A DNA stretch of 64,000 nucleotides, taken from NCBI RefSeq assembly GCF_037975245.1, contig NC_092569.1:29908168-29972167 (forward strand). The letters run 5' to 3'. The notes beneath the pieces were generated by a model. The model was not told where the DNA came from. It saw only the letters and a program-made list of their open reading frames with translations, and made no database searches. The stretch is from Apostichopus japonicus (Eukaryota > Echinodermata > Holothuroidea > Aspidochirotida > Stichopodidae). The translations under genes and the position numbers were made by a program. Every line of letters starts with the position of its first letter. Position 1 is the first letter of the stretch. Shown in pieces: positions 14,277 through 26,000 of the stretch.

Positions 14277-14540
14277 TATCCTTCAGTAACCTTCTCCAAA
14301 ATGACTCCAAAAAAACAGACCACAATTAGTATAACAATAGCACAAACTCTTGTACTCCACTCAACAGACCTTGGACTACACTTACTGAATTATTCATAGA
14401 GATGTGCTATCCTTCGGTAGCCTACTCCAAAATGACGCCAAAAAACCAGACCACGAAGTTTGTACACAACAATAACCTAAACTCTTGTACTCCACTCAAA
14501 AGACCTTGGAGTAAGAGTACACTTACTGAATTCTTCTGCA
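14277..14540. repeat. Tandem duplication of a ~130-bp segment
   Basis: Two adjacent copies, about 14277-14400 and 14408-14540, share ordered landmarks: ATCCTTC(A/G)GTA, CTCCAAAATGAC, CAAAAAA(A/C)CAGACCAC, CTCTTGTACTCCACTCAA and ACACTTACTGAATT. Divergence is moderate, about 15-20% by eye. The open frame in the second copy is not supported as coding. Confidence 0.85.
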
Positions 14541-16844
14541 AATTATTAATTAAAATTGGCTCAATGCAAAATAGCTCAGTAATACAATCTGGGGTAACCT
14601 AGGCTTACTTCTATGTTATGGTCTTACTACATACTTACTATACTGTACAAACATTCACCTTGATTTTACTTCATTGGTTCTATATGGTGCCACGTATATG
14701 TACTATAAGTATCGCACACGTCCAGTGTTGGAAGTTGTGTACAAAGTAATGCAACAGCCTTTGAAGATGTAACTCACAGTATGCATCTCATATCACCTCA
14801 GTTAGAGTACGTTTGCAAACACTTAGCAGGTTCTGTGTATAATCAATGCACTATGTTTGTAGCCAGTTAGATACAATGTTATGTGAAAATTATAAGTTCT
14901 GTGTTACCCAAAGAGTTTTACACGGTCCTTGGGCTGGGGATTTACATTATATGCCCCTCACTCCCCGGGGACACGGATGAAGGTGACTATTGTGGTCAAC
15001 AGTTAACACCAACCTTGGTATTCTAATAAGAAACTGTGCGAAATTAATGTAAGTTAGCAGTTTGTCAGAGCAGTGAGCATATCATGAATTTGAATTAAAA
15101 GAAGAAGTATACACCTGAACACCTCGCCAAACTGGCTAGATGAATGAAAGACTATGAATGTACCCCTGAAGTGTCGGCTAACCTCAGTGCTGTTTATTTG
15201 ACCAGACAAAACATGAGATAAAACTGATGTCAGAAGAGCACTTTCTTTGCCGTATCTGAATGACCTTGCATCTCGTAATCCCACAAACAACACTCATTGT
15301 CTTTGTTTTAGTAATTATTTATCTATTTAAGTAAACAAGTGATCTGAATGTTCCACATGAGTGCTGGGTATACGTGTACAGAGTATGTGTAGCTGTGTAG
15401 GTTTACAGTTACTGTCAATGTATAACTAGTTGCCAAGTATACAAAGACAACATCAATAGAATCTAGTCCTTACATGTACAGTAAATGTAATATGAGTACT
15501 GTTCAATTATATTTTACCATGCATACAATAAAAAAGTGTATAATGGTGTTTCTTTTTTATGTTGATGTGTAAAAGGTTAAGTAAGCATATATGGGTCACT
15601 CATCCCACAGTATAGTATAGTACAGCTATAAAGAACAAACATGTGCACAGACAGTCCCTCAAAGACAAAAAGAAGTTTTAAATCATCTGTACGTAGCTCA
15701 CAGCAAAGTATTACAGATTTGAAAATATAGAAGGGATTTTTTGCAGTGATTGGTAACAGATTTTTGTAGTCCTTAATGAGACTGGTGAGTGTATCTGTGA
15801 TCTGAAAGTACAGCTAGTAAGTTTGCAAAGAGAGAAAGGGGAAGGGAACTTGGCCAGTCCAAAATGTTACCAATTTACAAAGTGTGGGCCGGTATATCAC
15901 CAGTTTTGAGTTACGAAAAGGTAACTAATCAAAAGTAGTAATGATCAAGAATGATAGTGTTCTAAACTGAATTTAATAAAGTTGGGACTTAACAAACAAG
16001 CAGGAACATACTTTATATTCTTACAAACTATCCAAGAATCAATATAAACATTCTAGGCAATGCACAGGACCAAGAAGCTAAATGCATACTGTAGCTTCCT
16101 GTGATTTTAGCAATGTACATTGTGTGAAGTGAAATGGGACTAGGCCTGGGGCAAGTTCACATGATACTGGTCTGGGTATCACAAACTACAGTATACCTGG
16201 GGCTTTGTAACAATCATTGCCTGTTTGCACTGTCAAATTACAGCATTCATGAATTAGATCTTCGCTGTAAATATCCTAGAATTGAACCTGTCTGAAAATA
16301 AAAATGGTTAAATCCTGAGGACACAGATTGGTATCCATCCCTAAGGAGAGACATTTAGGAAGGTACCTGCCCAATTAATACAAAGTTAGTTACATTTCTG
16401 AACAGTTAATATAGTTCATTTCAAGCAGTCTTTCTATGGACAGATCTTGTCCACTTCAGATGCAATAGGCTAACAAATGTCACTGTGTCATAAATATTTG
16501 CTGCTGGTCTCATAAGCACATGCTTGATATAATTGAAAGACCTGAGTTGAAATGTCCTGAGCTGAAATGTCCTACACTCGTACCACCGTAGAGGCCTAAT
16601 TCGACCAACAGTCAAACATCACATAAGCCTAGGTCGAACAAGTAAGTCAAGGCTATATTAAAACTATGATACACTAACCCCGTTAGGCATTAAGATTGTT
16701 CGAGGCAGTCTACGACTAGATGATTGTGTGTGAACTAGCCTAGGCTACGTGACCTACGTTAGGCCTATGTCTCAGTTACGTTAATCAGTGGCATGTTAGT
16801 TAACTTTCAGACTCTGTTGACATTGTTGAATAAAATCTACTTAC
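14541..16844. other. Probable intron 1 of the peroxidasin-like gene
   Basis: The splice donor of the minus-strand exon lies at the right border (GTAAGT read on the minus strand, 16844-16839). The sequence to the left is therefore expected to be intron. No second LRR exon could be recognised here by eye. Confidence 0.55.
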
Positions 16845-17008
16845 AAAATTTTCGTGGTCGCGGGTACAGATGGTACTCTGTTCAAGCCAAGGTGCATGCA
16901 TCTTATTGTAGTACGAAGGCAAACACAGCGATGTGGGCAAGCTACGCTGAGACTTAAGTAAGGCAAACCTATTGCCATCAACAGGAGAAAGATTTTACCC
17001 AATTCCAT
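16845..17008 (-). CDS. PXDN: Peroxidasin-like protein, first coding exon (signal peptide + LRRNT)
   Basis: Translated on the minus strand, the exon gives a start methionine and a hydrophobic signal peptide ([18 protein letters not shown]...). Next comes a cysteine-rich leucine-rich-repeat N-terminal cap: [19 protein letters not shown], then [13 protein letters not shown]. The spacing C-P-x2-C-x-C-x6-C and the sequence C-x-R-T-T-(I/V)-R-C-M-H-L match the start of animal peroxidasins. Those are secreted multidomain haem peroxidases (LRRs, Ig domains, peroxidase domain) that form sulfilimine cross-links in basement-membrane collagen IV. The ATG at 17008 is the first in the open frame and has A at -3 and G at +4. 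The exon ends in a consensus donor (GTAAGT, minus strand 16844-16839) at phase 2, as expected for ...IL|DLR. Only this exon is identified; the remaining exons should lie to the left. Other LRR proteins share the cap, but the RTT-RCMHL string favours peroxidasin. Confidence 0.82.
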
Positions 17009-17500
17009 TGTGGGAAAAGTTTTCTTCCTTACTATACCGTCAGGACAACAAGCCGATAAGAGAAAAAAAGGTAATTCAAACACAAAGTCATGTAGAATTT
17101 CACAGGAAATTCAGGATCTTGTTCATTCTTCTTCTCGGCTTAAGTGAGAAATGTTGCGTCGTCTGCACCTAGCAGAGGACAGCGAGCTAAGTAGGACTGG
17201 CTACGTGCAAAAGTTTTCGATACCGCCAATAGAAATGTCATGCAAAACCGTAAATACCGCCCGTACGTTATAGACCGGTTATAAGATTGGTTGCACAGCT
17301 GGTACGTGCCCTACGTAGAAGTATGTATCCACACAGAATCCAATGAAAATTTTGACCACGCCTTTTCTCCTTTGTTAGAACGGTAAGCCGCGCCTACTCT
17401 CTATTGGCCCATTTCACAGAGTAAACTTTTGTTGTTCTAACTACTTTATTCAGATCATCACGCAGCACGGTGCTTATTTGAGCCAGAAATACCACCGGAA
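17009..17500 (-). promoter_or_regulatory. 5' UTR and presumed promoter region of the peroxidasin-like gene
   Basis: This is the sequence immediately upstream of the minus-strand start codon. It contains an ATTGG at 17403-17407, which reads as a CCAAT box on the minus strand, and is locally richer in CpG than the surroundings. No TATA box or transcription start can be assigned. The call rests on position only. Confidence 0.3.
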
Positions 17501-18539
17501 ATATTGAAAGATTTGTAACAGCTCTCACTTAACAATCAATTCCCATTTCATTAACCTTCGGATTTTCGACTCGGTCATTGTATATCTGTTTGGAGTTTGA
17601 TATCACGTTCAATTTTCCTATAAACGACCCTCTTCCTGAAAAACATACAATCACAGTTTACATGTATCTCGACGTGCTTTCCAAATCAATAAACTGTTTT
17701 TCTGTCACGAAGAATATTTCCCTTAGGAAAAGGAAGCAGGTCTATTAAAATATAAAGAAAATAAATCCGTTTTGAAGAGCCATGAGTCAATAGTCGTTTA
17801 TATTTGGCCACATGTTTTGTTCCTTTCTTCAAACATACTCTACTCACAATTCTGAAGTAGGTAATTGATAGTTGATAATTGGGTATTAAAAAAAATGTAT
17901 GTTAATGTGTAGTTCAATAAAATGTGTATAATTTGTACTTGTATAAAATTTGTATAAAAATTGTAGGTATGAATTATTTGTGATTAATACACAGTTGCGT
18001 CAAAGTGTAAATATGTCTTTACAACTCCCAAAAAAATGACTCTTCAGAATTTTGTTAGTTGAAGACCTCTCCCTCATGCAATGTCGCAAACATATAGTTT
18101 ACTTTTGAACGCAACAGCGGCTAACATTCCATGACGACATATTCTCTTTCAAACATAGAAGTGCCCCGCTACCACTCAACAACTTCCCTAAATAAAGATA
18201 GCCATGAAATGAAAAACAGTTTATTGATACTTACTTTGCTTTGGCCGTTTTACCAGTCGAAAGTTACATATAATAGTCATTGTAACAGCGCATCGGGTGA
18301 TATATAATGATGTTAACCGCATAATTAGTCAGTGGCGTGATTCACTTTCCAATATATCTTGAATACACCTCTGTTATTGAAAACCGCCCGGCGCCTTTAG
18401 TAAGGTGTGCATTACAGCCTCCCGTATTGGCCGAGGACTGGGCGGCGATGGGCGGTGAGGGGGTTGGTGTAGGTGTAAGGGTGTGAGTTCAAGGGTAATT
18501 GGTTCATTCGTCATCTGAAAGTTTCTGTTTACAAATACA
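17501..18539. other. Intergenic, no gene recognised
   Basis: AT-rich sequence with a repetitive TGTATAAAATTTGTATAA-like patch near 17925-17965. No coding exon, RNA gene or transposon terminus was recognised. Confidence 0.5.
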
Positions 18540-20143
18540 CAAGGGCGTATCCAGGATTTTCTAATCCGGGGGGCGCGAATTACTATCTAAGCGGAGCGCC
18601 ACCATCAGTTGGCGCGCAGCGTACAAGAAAATTTCTGGTTTTGATAGCCCCCCAGATCACCGGAAATTGCACTTCTCGGGCTTGAAAATGACCAACCAGA
18701 TGTACACTTTTTGCCTGGGAACCAAGAATTTCCCAATAGTTTTTTTCCATCCATATCCATTTTGAAGATTGTCACCAGTCTCAAATCATGTTCGACCTCA
18801 TCGCATGTCCTGTGGATCATTGCATTTGTAGGTGGTTCTACGTCGCGGCCCACAATACCCGTCAGCCGCACTTTTCAAGGTTTAAGCCCATTATTTGTTC
18901 AGAATATGAAAAATCACATCTCTCGTGAATAAACTCACTTCAAAACATACCCATAGTGTTGCACAAAATGTCATCTATGGGCAACCAATATAGTAAAACC
19001 TCCTTGAACCCCTAACAGACCGGTCAAAATTGCACAAGTAGAGGGAAGTATGATGAAGAATGTTAGTCAAAAATTTTCGAAAATTCAGACACAGTTAATT
19101 TATTAGTCTAGAAATATTTATATAATAATAATGGCTATTATAAAACTTGGTTTCGGAAATAACAAAATAGCAGATATTTCCGAAACCGAACACTACACAC
19201 ATAGGGTTTAGGAGGCCGGGAGGGGGGGGCGGGTGACAGCCCCTAATTCGCCATTACTAATGTAAAGGCGAGTTTTGACATAATTGGAGCTCAATGCTTT
19301 TTCTCCATCTACATAAGACATTTCGTTGTTTACACTAGGATCATGCGGTATACTGCGCAACTTTCACGGACTGTACAATACACGATGACATGCGATGTAA
19401 TAACCGATGCTTGTTTATATGATACTGACATTACAAAGACGAATGCGCGCGGAGCGCGCGAAAATTTTCGGTTATTTTTTTCGGGCAAGTCGTTACAGCC
19501 CCCAAATAAAATTGGGCTTCTTCGCCCATGATTACACACATATAGTTTTGAGGCTGGAAATTGTACTTCCCAGGCCTTGTAAGTTGCATCTAAGCATTTT
19601 CTATTTAGAAATTACTAGCGATATCATAAACAAACTATGCTCAAGGGGGGGGGGGCGGTCGCCCCCTTCCCGAAATGGGTCATGTTCCCTAACGACACGG
19701 TCGAGTTCGAAACCAGCCACAGTTGGTTTCATAGCACAATTCTACAATTAAGGCGTTTATACACACACATGTGTTATGATAGACCATATATAGTATATAT
19801 ATAGATACATTAGTGAGAGGAAAAATGGAAACGTCAAATATGGAGTTGTCGGTGTAAGGGGCAGGGTGAGGCGCACGCACCTTCCGAAATTCCTGTGTAT
19901 ACCCTGTGTATATAATAGGGATCAGCGCTGTAATGATGTCACTGTTCCTTTCTCTTCCCGGTGTCTTGGCGTTTTTCTTTTACTCCCTCCTTTTCTCCTT
20001 TTTCTCTCTTCCTTTTCTTTTCCCTTCCTTCCTCTCCTCCTCTTCTTTTTTCCCCCTCTTTTATTTCCTTTTTTTCTCTCCTCTTTTTCTTACCCGGGGG
20101 GCGCGCGCCCCCAACGCCCCCCCCCCCCCTGGATACGCGCCTG
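18540..20143. mobile_element. Possible composite hAT-like element with GC-rich ends
   Basis: The left end reads CAAGGGCGTATCCAGG (18540-18555). The right end, read in reverse complement, is CAGGCGCGTATCCAGG (20143-20128), giving imperfect TIRs. Identical pentamers ATACA abut both ends (18535-18539 and 20144-20148); 8-bp hAT-style duplications are not clean. Inside are runs of G/C, the word GCGGAGCGCC near 18590, and a long pyrimidine tract. Sequence near 18578-18680 resembles part of the element at 20419-20796. No transposase frame is visible. It may be one 1.6-kb element or several nested fragments. Confidence 0.5.
19945..20092. repeat. Polypyrimidine tract
   Basis: About 150 bases almost purely C and T on the plus strand, ending in an ACCCGGGGGG junction. 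Overlapping open frames here translate to S/F/P/L-rich peptides, as any pyrimidine tract does, and are not genes. It is a possible triplex-forming sequence. Confidence 0.85.
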
Positions 20144-20418
20144 ATACATAATACTGCATCAGTGTGTCATGCAAGCAGCCTATGTATAATGAACATAATT
20201 AGCTGTAATTCATGCATATCATTGAGAATGTACCGGTAAAATGATCTGGCTTTCGTACAAATTAACTAAAGTATTGCTTCAGAAACCTGCCACCGTGTTA
20301 GTCTCAAGAAAGCTAACTATTCTGGGCATTCAGGCGACGAACGATTTACGAAAAATCGGATAATGGCGAAGCAATACTGTTATTCTTCGGGTCCGGGTTG
20401 CAGGACATGTGGATTCAA

Positions 20419-20796
20419 CAGTGGCGAAGCTAGGGGTATTGGTCAGGTGGGACGAGAATGGTCTGTAGGGCCTTTTTCGACACTATCTAAGCGGAGCGCC
20501 ACAACAGGTTGGCGCGGAGCGTACAGAAATGTTTGTATTAAAGATACTCCCTAGATCGCCGGAAATGACCCTTTCCCGGCTTTGCTAATTTGCAGATAAA
20601 CGAAGAATAAATAGATGTCATCGCCAACGAAATGTAACAAATGTCAATAAGTCGATAGGAGCGCAATAAAAAAGTCAATAATCGCGAATAAGTAAAAAGT
20701 GATAAAAAGCTGAAAATGGCGCCAGCAGTCCATTTGAGTCCGTCGGGGGGGGGGGGCATCCGCCCCCTGACTGTGTGGACGCTCCCGCCGCCACTG
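20419..20796 (-). mobile_element. Non-autonomous hAT element (MITE), complete copy B
   Basis: The left terminus is CAGTGGCGAAGC (20419 on) and the right terminus is ...GCCGCCACTG (to 20796), so both ends share CAGTGGCG in inverted orientation. The flanking 8-mers are GGATTCAA (20411-20418) and GGGTTCAA (20797-20804), 7 of 8 identical, as expected for a hAT TSD. At 378 bp it cannot encode a transposase. Its reverse complement matches the truncated copy at 981-1252. Confidence 0.88.
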
Positions 20797-20981
20797 GGGT
20801 TCAACTTCGATTAGCACTCTTAACTTTTGAAGGCAGTAGAGTTAAAAAAAATCTTTGTTAGTTCGTTCCTAGGTCGGAATGCGTTATATGCAACCTGGTT
20901 TTACCATTTGCTACATAAGTCCAAGTTAGTAAATCACTACGCTCACGCCTCTATCTCGCATGTGTTCAACAAAGAAGCTCA

Positions 20982-21150
20982 ACAAACGAACGAACGAACA
21001 AATGAACAAATGAACAGACAATGAAACCAACCAACGAACGAAAAGACGGAAGAACGCAGGGACGGTGGATGGATGTAAGGGCGAACGGAACAACTTGACG
21101 AATGGGCGGATGAATGAAGTCAGTATTATGAATGAACGAATACATCACTA
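20982..21150. repeat. GAAC-type degenerate microsatellite
   Basis: A run of AACG/AACA tetranucleotides (AACGAACGAACGAACAAATG...) grades into diverged GAACG/GGATG units to about 21150. The minus-strand frame rich in V/S/F/R is produced by this repeat. Confidence 0.75.
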
Positions 21151-21629
21151 AAGACTTTATGCCTAGCCCATAAACATTTTAATTAAAAGTTGATGGCGCT
21201 CTGTCAATACTTAAATTCGAGTTGTAGGTGATCAAAACCTTGGGAAAAATCGAAAATGCATAAAGAAAAATCACAAGTTCGGTACAAAAAAAAAAACATA
21301 AAAGAAAATCACATGACAAAACTCGTTCGAGATGTCGAGGAACAAGTCGAAATCATGCAGTGTCGATCGTAAGAATTCCATATCTGGAATCAAAATGGAA
21401 TCGTGCAACCGATATTTTCTTATAAAAAAAAACGAACATTTTCATATAAAAAGTCGTATAAGTTTGATTCAAAAGTCGACGTATTTTATGATTTTTTTAA
21501 GGGGTACCCATGCACTGAGCCCCGCTGGTTTCCCGCTTCCTCTTCTCCCTCCCAAACATTTTGATAAGTTTTCTATGCCATTAATGCAGGATATTCCAAC
21601 ACAACAAGTAGACATTGTGCATGCGCAAG
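21151..21629. other. Intergenic, no gene recognised
   Basis: AT-rich sequence with A-runs near 21286 and 21424. The open frame on the plus strand has no recognisable motif. Confidence 0.45.
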
Positions 21630-22276
21630 CAGTGGCGTAGCCAGCATTCTATTGCTAGGGGGCAAGGATTTTCTAAAGGGGGCAACCCCGTAGTATATGA
21701 TGGTAGGAATTACCAAGAAATATGGACATCGTCTGCACAAATACACATCCAATGGTTCAGTGGAACATGACACACTTTTACTCAATTTACCTCTATATGC
21801 AGAGACAATCGTCGTGGTTTCTGCATGAATATGTCCATCCAAAATTTCCAAACAAACAAGTTTCACTAGGCCTATATAGGGCCTATACACGTGCAGTGAA
21901 AATTCTCCACAAGTTGCATTATTGGTCGCTGAAAATGTACATGGGTTGCTAGTTTGAAATAGTTATACAACCGGCCAAATTATTGGCGCTTATTCTGTAG
22001 GATAGGACGATATTGATCAATGGTCTCCGTATGTGGGTATGATGAAGACTCAAAATGTGTAATATCTCGGTCTGATCACCAAGTTCTGACCTTATATGAA
22101 GTATGAGCCCTGAGGTATGAATACTTGTGATTAAAGCTCGAAAAATGTAAAAAAGAAGTATTTCGAATACATCCCTGGATTTCATTGGGGGCGGGGGGGG
22201 GGGAGCAAGACTGTAGCACAAAGCAAATTTTTTGAGGGGGGATTGTCCCCCTGGCCCCCTTCTGGCTACGCCACTG
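21630..22276. mobile_element. Non-autonomous hAT element with 15-bp perfect TIRs
   Basis: CAGTGGCGTAGCCAG at 21630-21644 is exactly inverted as CTGGCTACGCCACTG at 22262-22276. The flanking 8-mers TGCGCAAG (21622-21629) and TACGGAAG (22277-22284) agree at 6 of 8 positions, consistent with an aged hAT TSD. G/C runs lie just inside both ends (21658-21690 and 22190-22260). The interior has no transposase. Confidence 0.85.
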
Positions 22277-22461
22277 TACGGAAGTTTCCGACATGATTTG
22301 TTTCCAATGTAATGTAGTATTTCCTGATAACCAATTTGGTTTACACCAATAAAACATCCGTTTCTCTTTTCAATGAGCAATTTTGTCTGGACTATTTGTG
22401 AGCGGCAAAATAGCCAGACGTATAGCAACCAAGCAATGACGTCAGAAGACCTGTTTGAACG

Positions 22462-22620
22462 TAGCAGCCACTAAGAGCAGCCACTAACAGCAGCCAATAG
22501 TGTATACATCAACGTTACACGCCGTTGGCCACTGATGTTTGTACACTGTGACGAGCGCTGGGTACGCTGTGGCGGGAAAGTTGATCCCCAGCAGCCACTA
22601 AGGGCAGCCTAAATTAGCGG
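22462..22620 (+). repeat. Left outer flank repeat (AGCAGCCACTAA units)
   Basis: Three short units of the form (AG)CAGCCACTAA(G/C)(A/G)GCAGCC occur at 22464-22500 and again near 22590-22610. The reverse complement of the same tract appears at 48726-48770, just outside satellite array 2. These two tracts bracket the whole inverted satellite region symmetrically, about 26 kb apart. Confidence 0.75.
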
Positions 22621-23039
22621 ACAATAACAAGACTGCTACTTTTCGTACCTGTTTTAAAGCGATAATAATTAACGCTATGAATACTGTAAAATGCCAATAA
22701 TTGCACCATATGAGAGATGAGTTGTTGCTCTTTCATGTAATATAATTTTGGAATTTAATGGTGGACGAAATCTGCATCCATATTGAACTGAAACTTGTGA
22801 TCCTACCAAATCTTGTGGAGAAAGACGTAAATGGCGGCAATTTTTGTACCATTTTTTTTCTTTTTTTTTCAAATGTCTAAACAATTAATTTATGAGAATA
22901 TGCAACAGTCAAGAGGGGTACAATGACGATGTTAAGTTATTCCTCTTACAAGTGGTATGAAAAAAACAGCCAGTAACACTTTGATTTATTGAAATTCGAT
23001 GGCTACAAACCGTTCGATCCTAACAGGAGTGGGATGCAA
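22621..23039. other. Spacer between outer flank repeat and satellite array 1
   Basis: AT-rich sequence including a T-run near 22851-22870. No gene is recognised. It has no counterpart of similar length on the right side, where only about 100 bp separate array and flank repeat. Confidence 0.5.
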
Positions 23040-26000
23040 ATGGGAAAATTAGCTCGAAACGCGCGGTAATGTGTTATGATCCAAACGTATTATTATTTCA
23101 AAATCGGTTAATTTGAGTTATCGACCTAGTTAGGAGGTCCGGTTAGCATCAAATCAAAGAAAACAATTTCTTCTTTCACGTGTAATACCTACTATCGGTA
23201 ACAAAGCCGATTTTTTTGACCAAAAGTGGCCTAAACGTTTTAAAATATTGATATTTTTTTTTTCTTCTTCAAAATCAATTAATTTTAGTTATGGAGCCTA
23301 CTGGCATGTCTGGTTAGCACCACATTAAAGTAGAAAGGTTCCTCTTTCACGTGGTATACCTCTACTATCGGTAACAAAAATGATTTCTTGACCAAAAGTG
23401 GCCTTAAAGTTTTAACCCCGATACGGACATCTCTAAACGCGCTGTATATCTAATGTGTAATGATCCAAAAAATGATTGTTTTTTTTCCCAAATCGATTAA
23501 CTTTAGTTATGGAGCCTACTAGGATGTCCGAATAGGACCACATTAAAGTAGAAAGGTTCCTCTTTCACGTGGTATACCTCTACTATCGGTAACAAAAATG
23601 ATTTCTTGACCAAAAATGGCCTTAAAGTTTTAACCCCGATACGGACATCTCTAAACGCGCTGTATGTACGTAGTGTGTAATGATAAGAAAAATGGTTAAT
23701 TTTTATTTTTTCAAAATCGATTAACTTTAGTTATGGAGCCTACTAGGATGTCCGAATAGGACCACATTAAAGTAGAAAGGTTCCTCTTTCACGTGGTATA
23801 CCTCTACTATCGGTAACAAAAATGATTTCTTGACCAAAAGTGACCTTAAAGTTTTAACCCCGATACGGACATCTCTAAACGCGCTGTATATCTAATGTGT
23901 AATGATCCAAAAAATGATTGTTTTTTTTCCAAAATCGATTAACTTTAGTTATGGAGCCTACTAGGATGTCCGAATAGGACCACATTAAAGTAGAAAGGTT
24001 CATCTTTCACGTGATGTACCTCTACTATCGGTAACAAAAATGATTTCTTGACCAAAAGTGGCCTTAAAGTTTTAACCCCGATACGGACATCTCTAAACGC
24101 GCTGTATATCTAATGTGTAATGATCCAAAAAATGATTTGTTTTTTCCAAAATCGATTAACTTTAGTTATGGAGCCTACTAGGATGTCCGAATAGGACCAC
24201 ATTAAAGTAGAAAGGTTCATCTTTCACGTGGTATACCTCTACTATCGGTAACAAAAATGATTTCTTGACCAAAAGTGACCTTAAAGTTTTAACCCCGATA
24301 CGGACATCTCTAAACGCGCTGTATATACGTAATGTGTAATGATCAGATAAATTTATAATTTTTATTTTTTTCAAAATCGATTAACTTTAGTTATGGAGCC
24401 TACTGGCATGTCCGATTAGCACCACATTAAAGTAGACAGGTTCATCTTTCACGTGGTATACCTCTACTATCGGTAACAAAACTGATTTCTTGACCAAAAG
24501 TGACCTTAAAGTTTTAACCCCGATACGGACATCTCTAAACGCTCTGTATATACGTAATGTGTAATGATCAGAAAAATGGTTAATTTTTATTTTTTTCAAA
24601 ATCGATTAACTTTAGTTATGGAGCCTACTGGCATGTCCGGTTAGCATCACATTAAAGTAGACAGGTTCATCTTTCACGTGATATACCTCTACTATCGGTA
24701 ACAAAAATGATTTCTTGACCAAAAGTGGCCTTAAAGTTTTAACCCCGATACGGACATCTCTAAACGCGCTGTATATCTAATGTGTAATGATCCAAAAAAT
24801 GATTTGTTTTTTCCAAAATCGATTAACTTTAGTTATGGAGCCTACTAGGATGTCCGAATAGGACCACATTAAAGTAGAAAGGTTCATCTTTCACGTGATG
24901 TACCTCTACTATCGGTAACAAAAATGATTTCTTGACCAAAAGTGGCCTTAAAGTTTTAACCCCGATACGGACATCTCTAAACGCGCTGTATATCTAATGT
25001 GTAATGATCCAAAAAATGATTTGTTTTTTTCCAAAATCGATTAACTTTAGTTATGGAGCCTACTAGGATGTCCGAATAGGACCACATTAAAGTAGAAAGG
25101 TTCATCTTTCACGTGGTATACCTCTACTATCGGTAACAAAAATGATTTCTTGACCAAAAATGGCCTTAAAGTTTTAACCCCGATACGGACATCTCTAAAC
25201 GCGCCTGTATATACGTAATGTGTAATGATCAGATAAATTAATAATTTTTATTTTTTTCAAAATCGATTAACTTTAGTTATGGAGCCTACTGGCATGTCCG
25301 GTTAGCATCACATGAAAGTAGACAGGTTCATCTTTCACGTGATATACCTCTACTATCGGTAACAAAAATGATTTCTTGACCAAAAATGGCCTTAAAGTTT
25401 TAACCCCGATACGGACATCTCTAAACGCGCTGAATATACGTCGTGTGTAATGATCAGAAAAATTTATAATTTTTATTTTTTTCAAAATCGATTAACTTTA
25501 GTTATGGAGCCTACTGGCATGTCCGGTTAGCACCACATTAAAGTAGACAGGTTCATCTTTCACGTGGTATACCTCTACTATCGGTAACAAAAATGATTTC
25601 TTGACCAAAAATGGCCTTAAAGTTTTAACCCCGATACGGACATCTCTAAACGCACTGTATATACGTTATGTGTAATGATCAGAAAATTTATAATTTTTAT
25701 TTTTTCAAAATCGATTAACTTTAGTTATGGAGCCTACTGGCATGTCCGGTTAGCATCACATTAAAGTAGAAAGGTTCCTCTTTCACGTGATATACCTCTA
25801 CTATCGGTAACAAAAATGATTTCTTGACCAAAAGTGGCCTTAAAGTTTTAACCCCGATACGGACATCTCTAAACGCGCTGTATATCTAATGTGTAATGAT
25901 ACAAAAAATGATTTGTTTTTTCCAAAATCGATTAACTTTAGTTATGGAGCCTACTAGGATGTCCGGTTAGCACCACATTAAAGTAGAAAGGTTCCTCTTT

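Noticed and set aside
19866-20239. Three overlapping S/F/P/L-rich open frames that look like membrane proteins
   Set aside because: They are translations of a polypyrimidine tract in three frames, not hydrophobic domains under selection.
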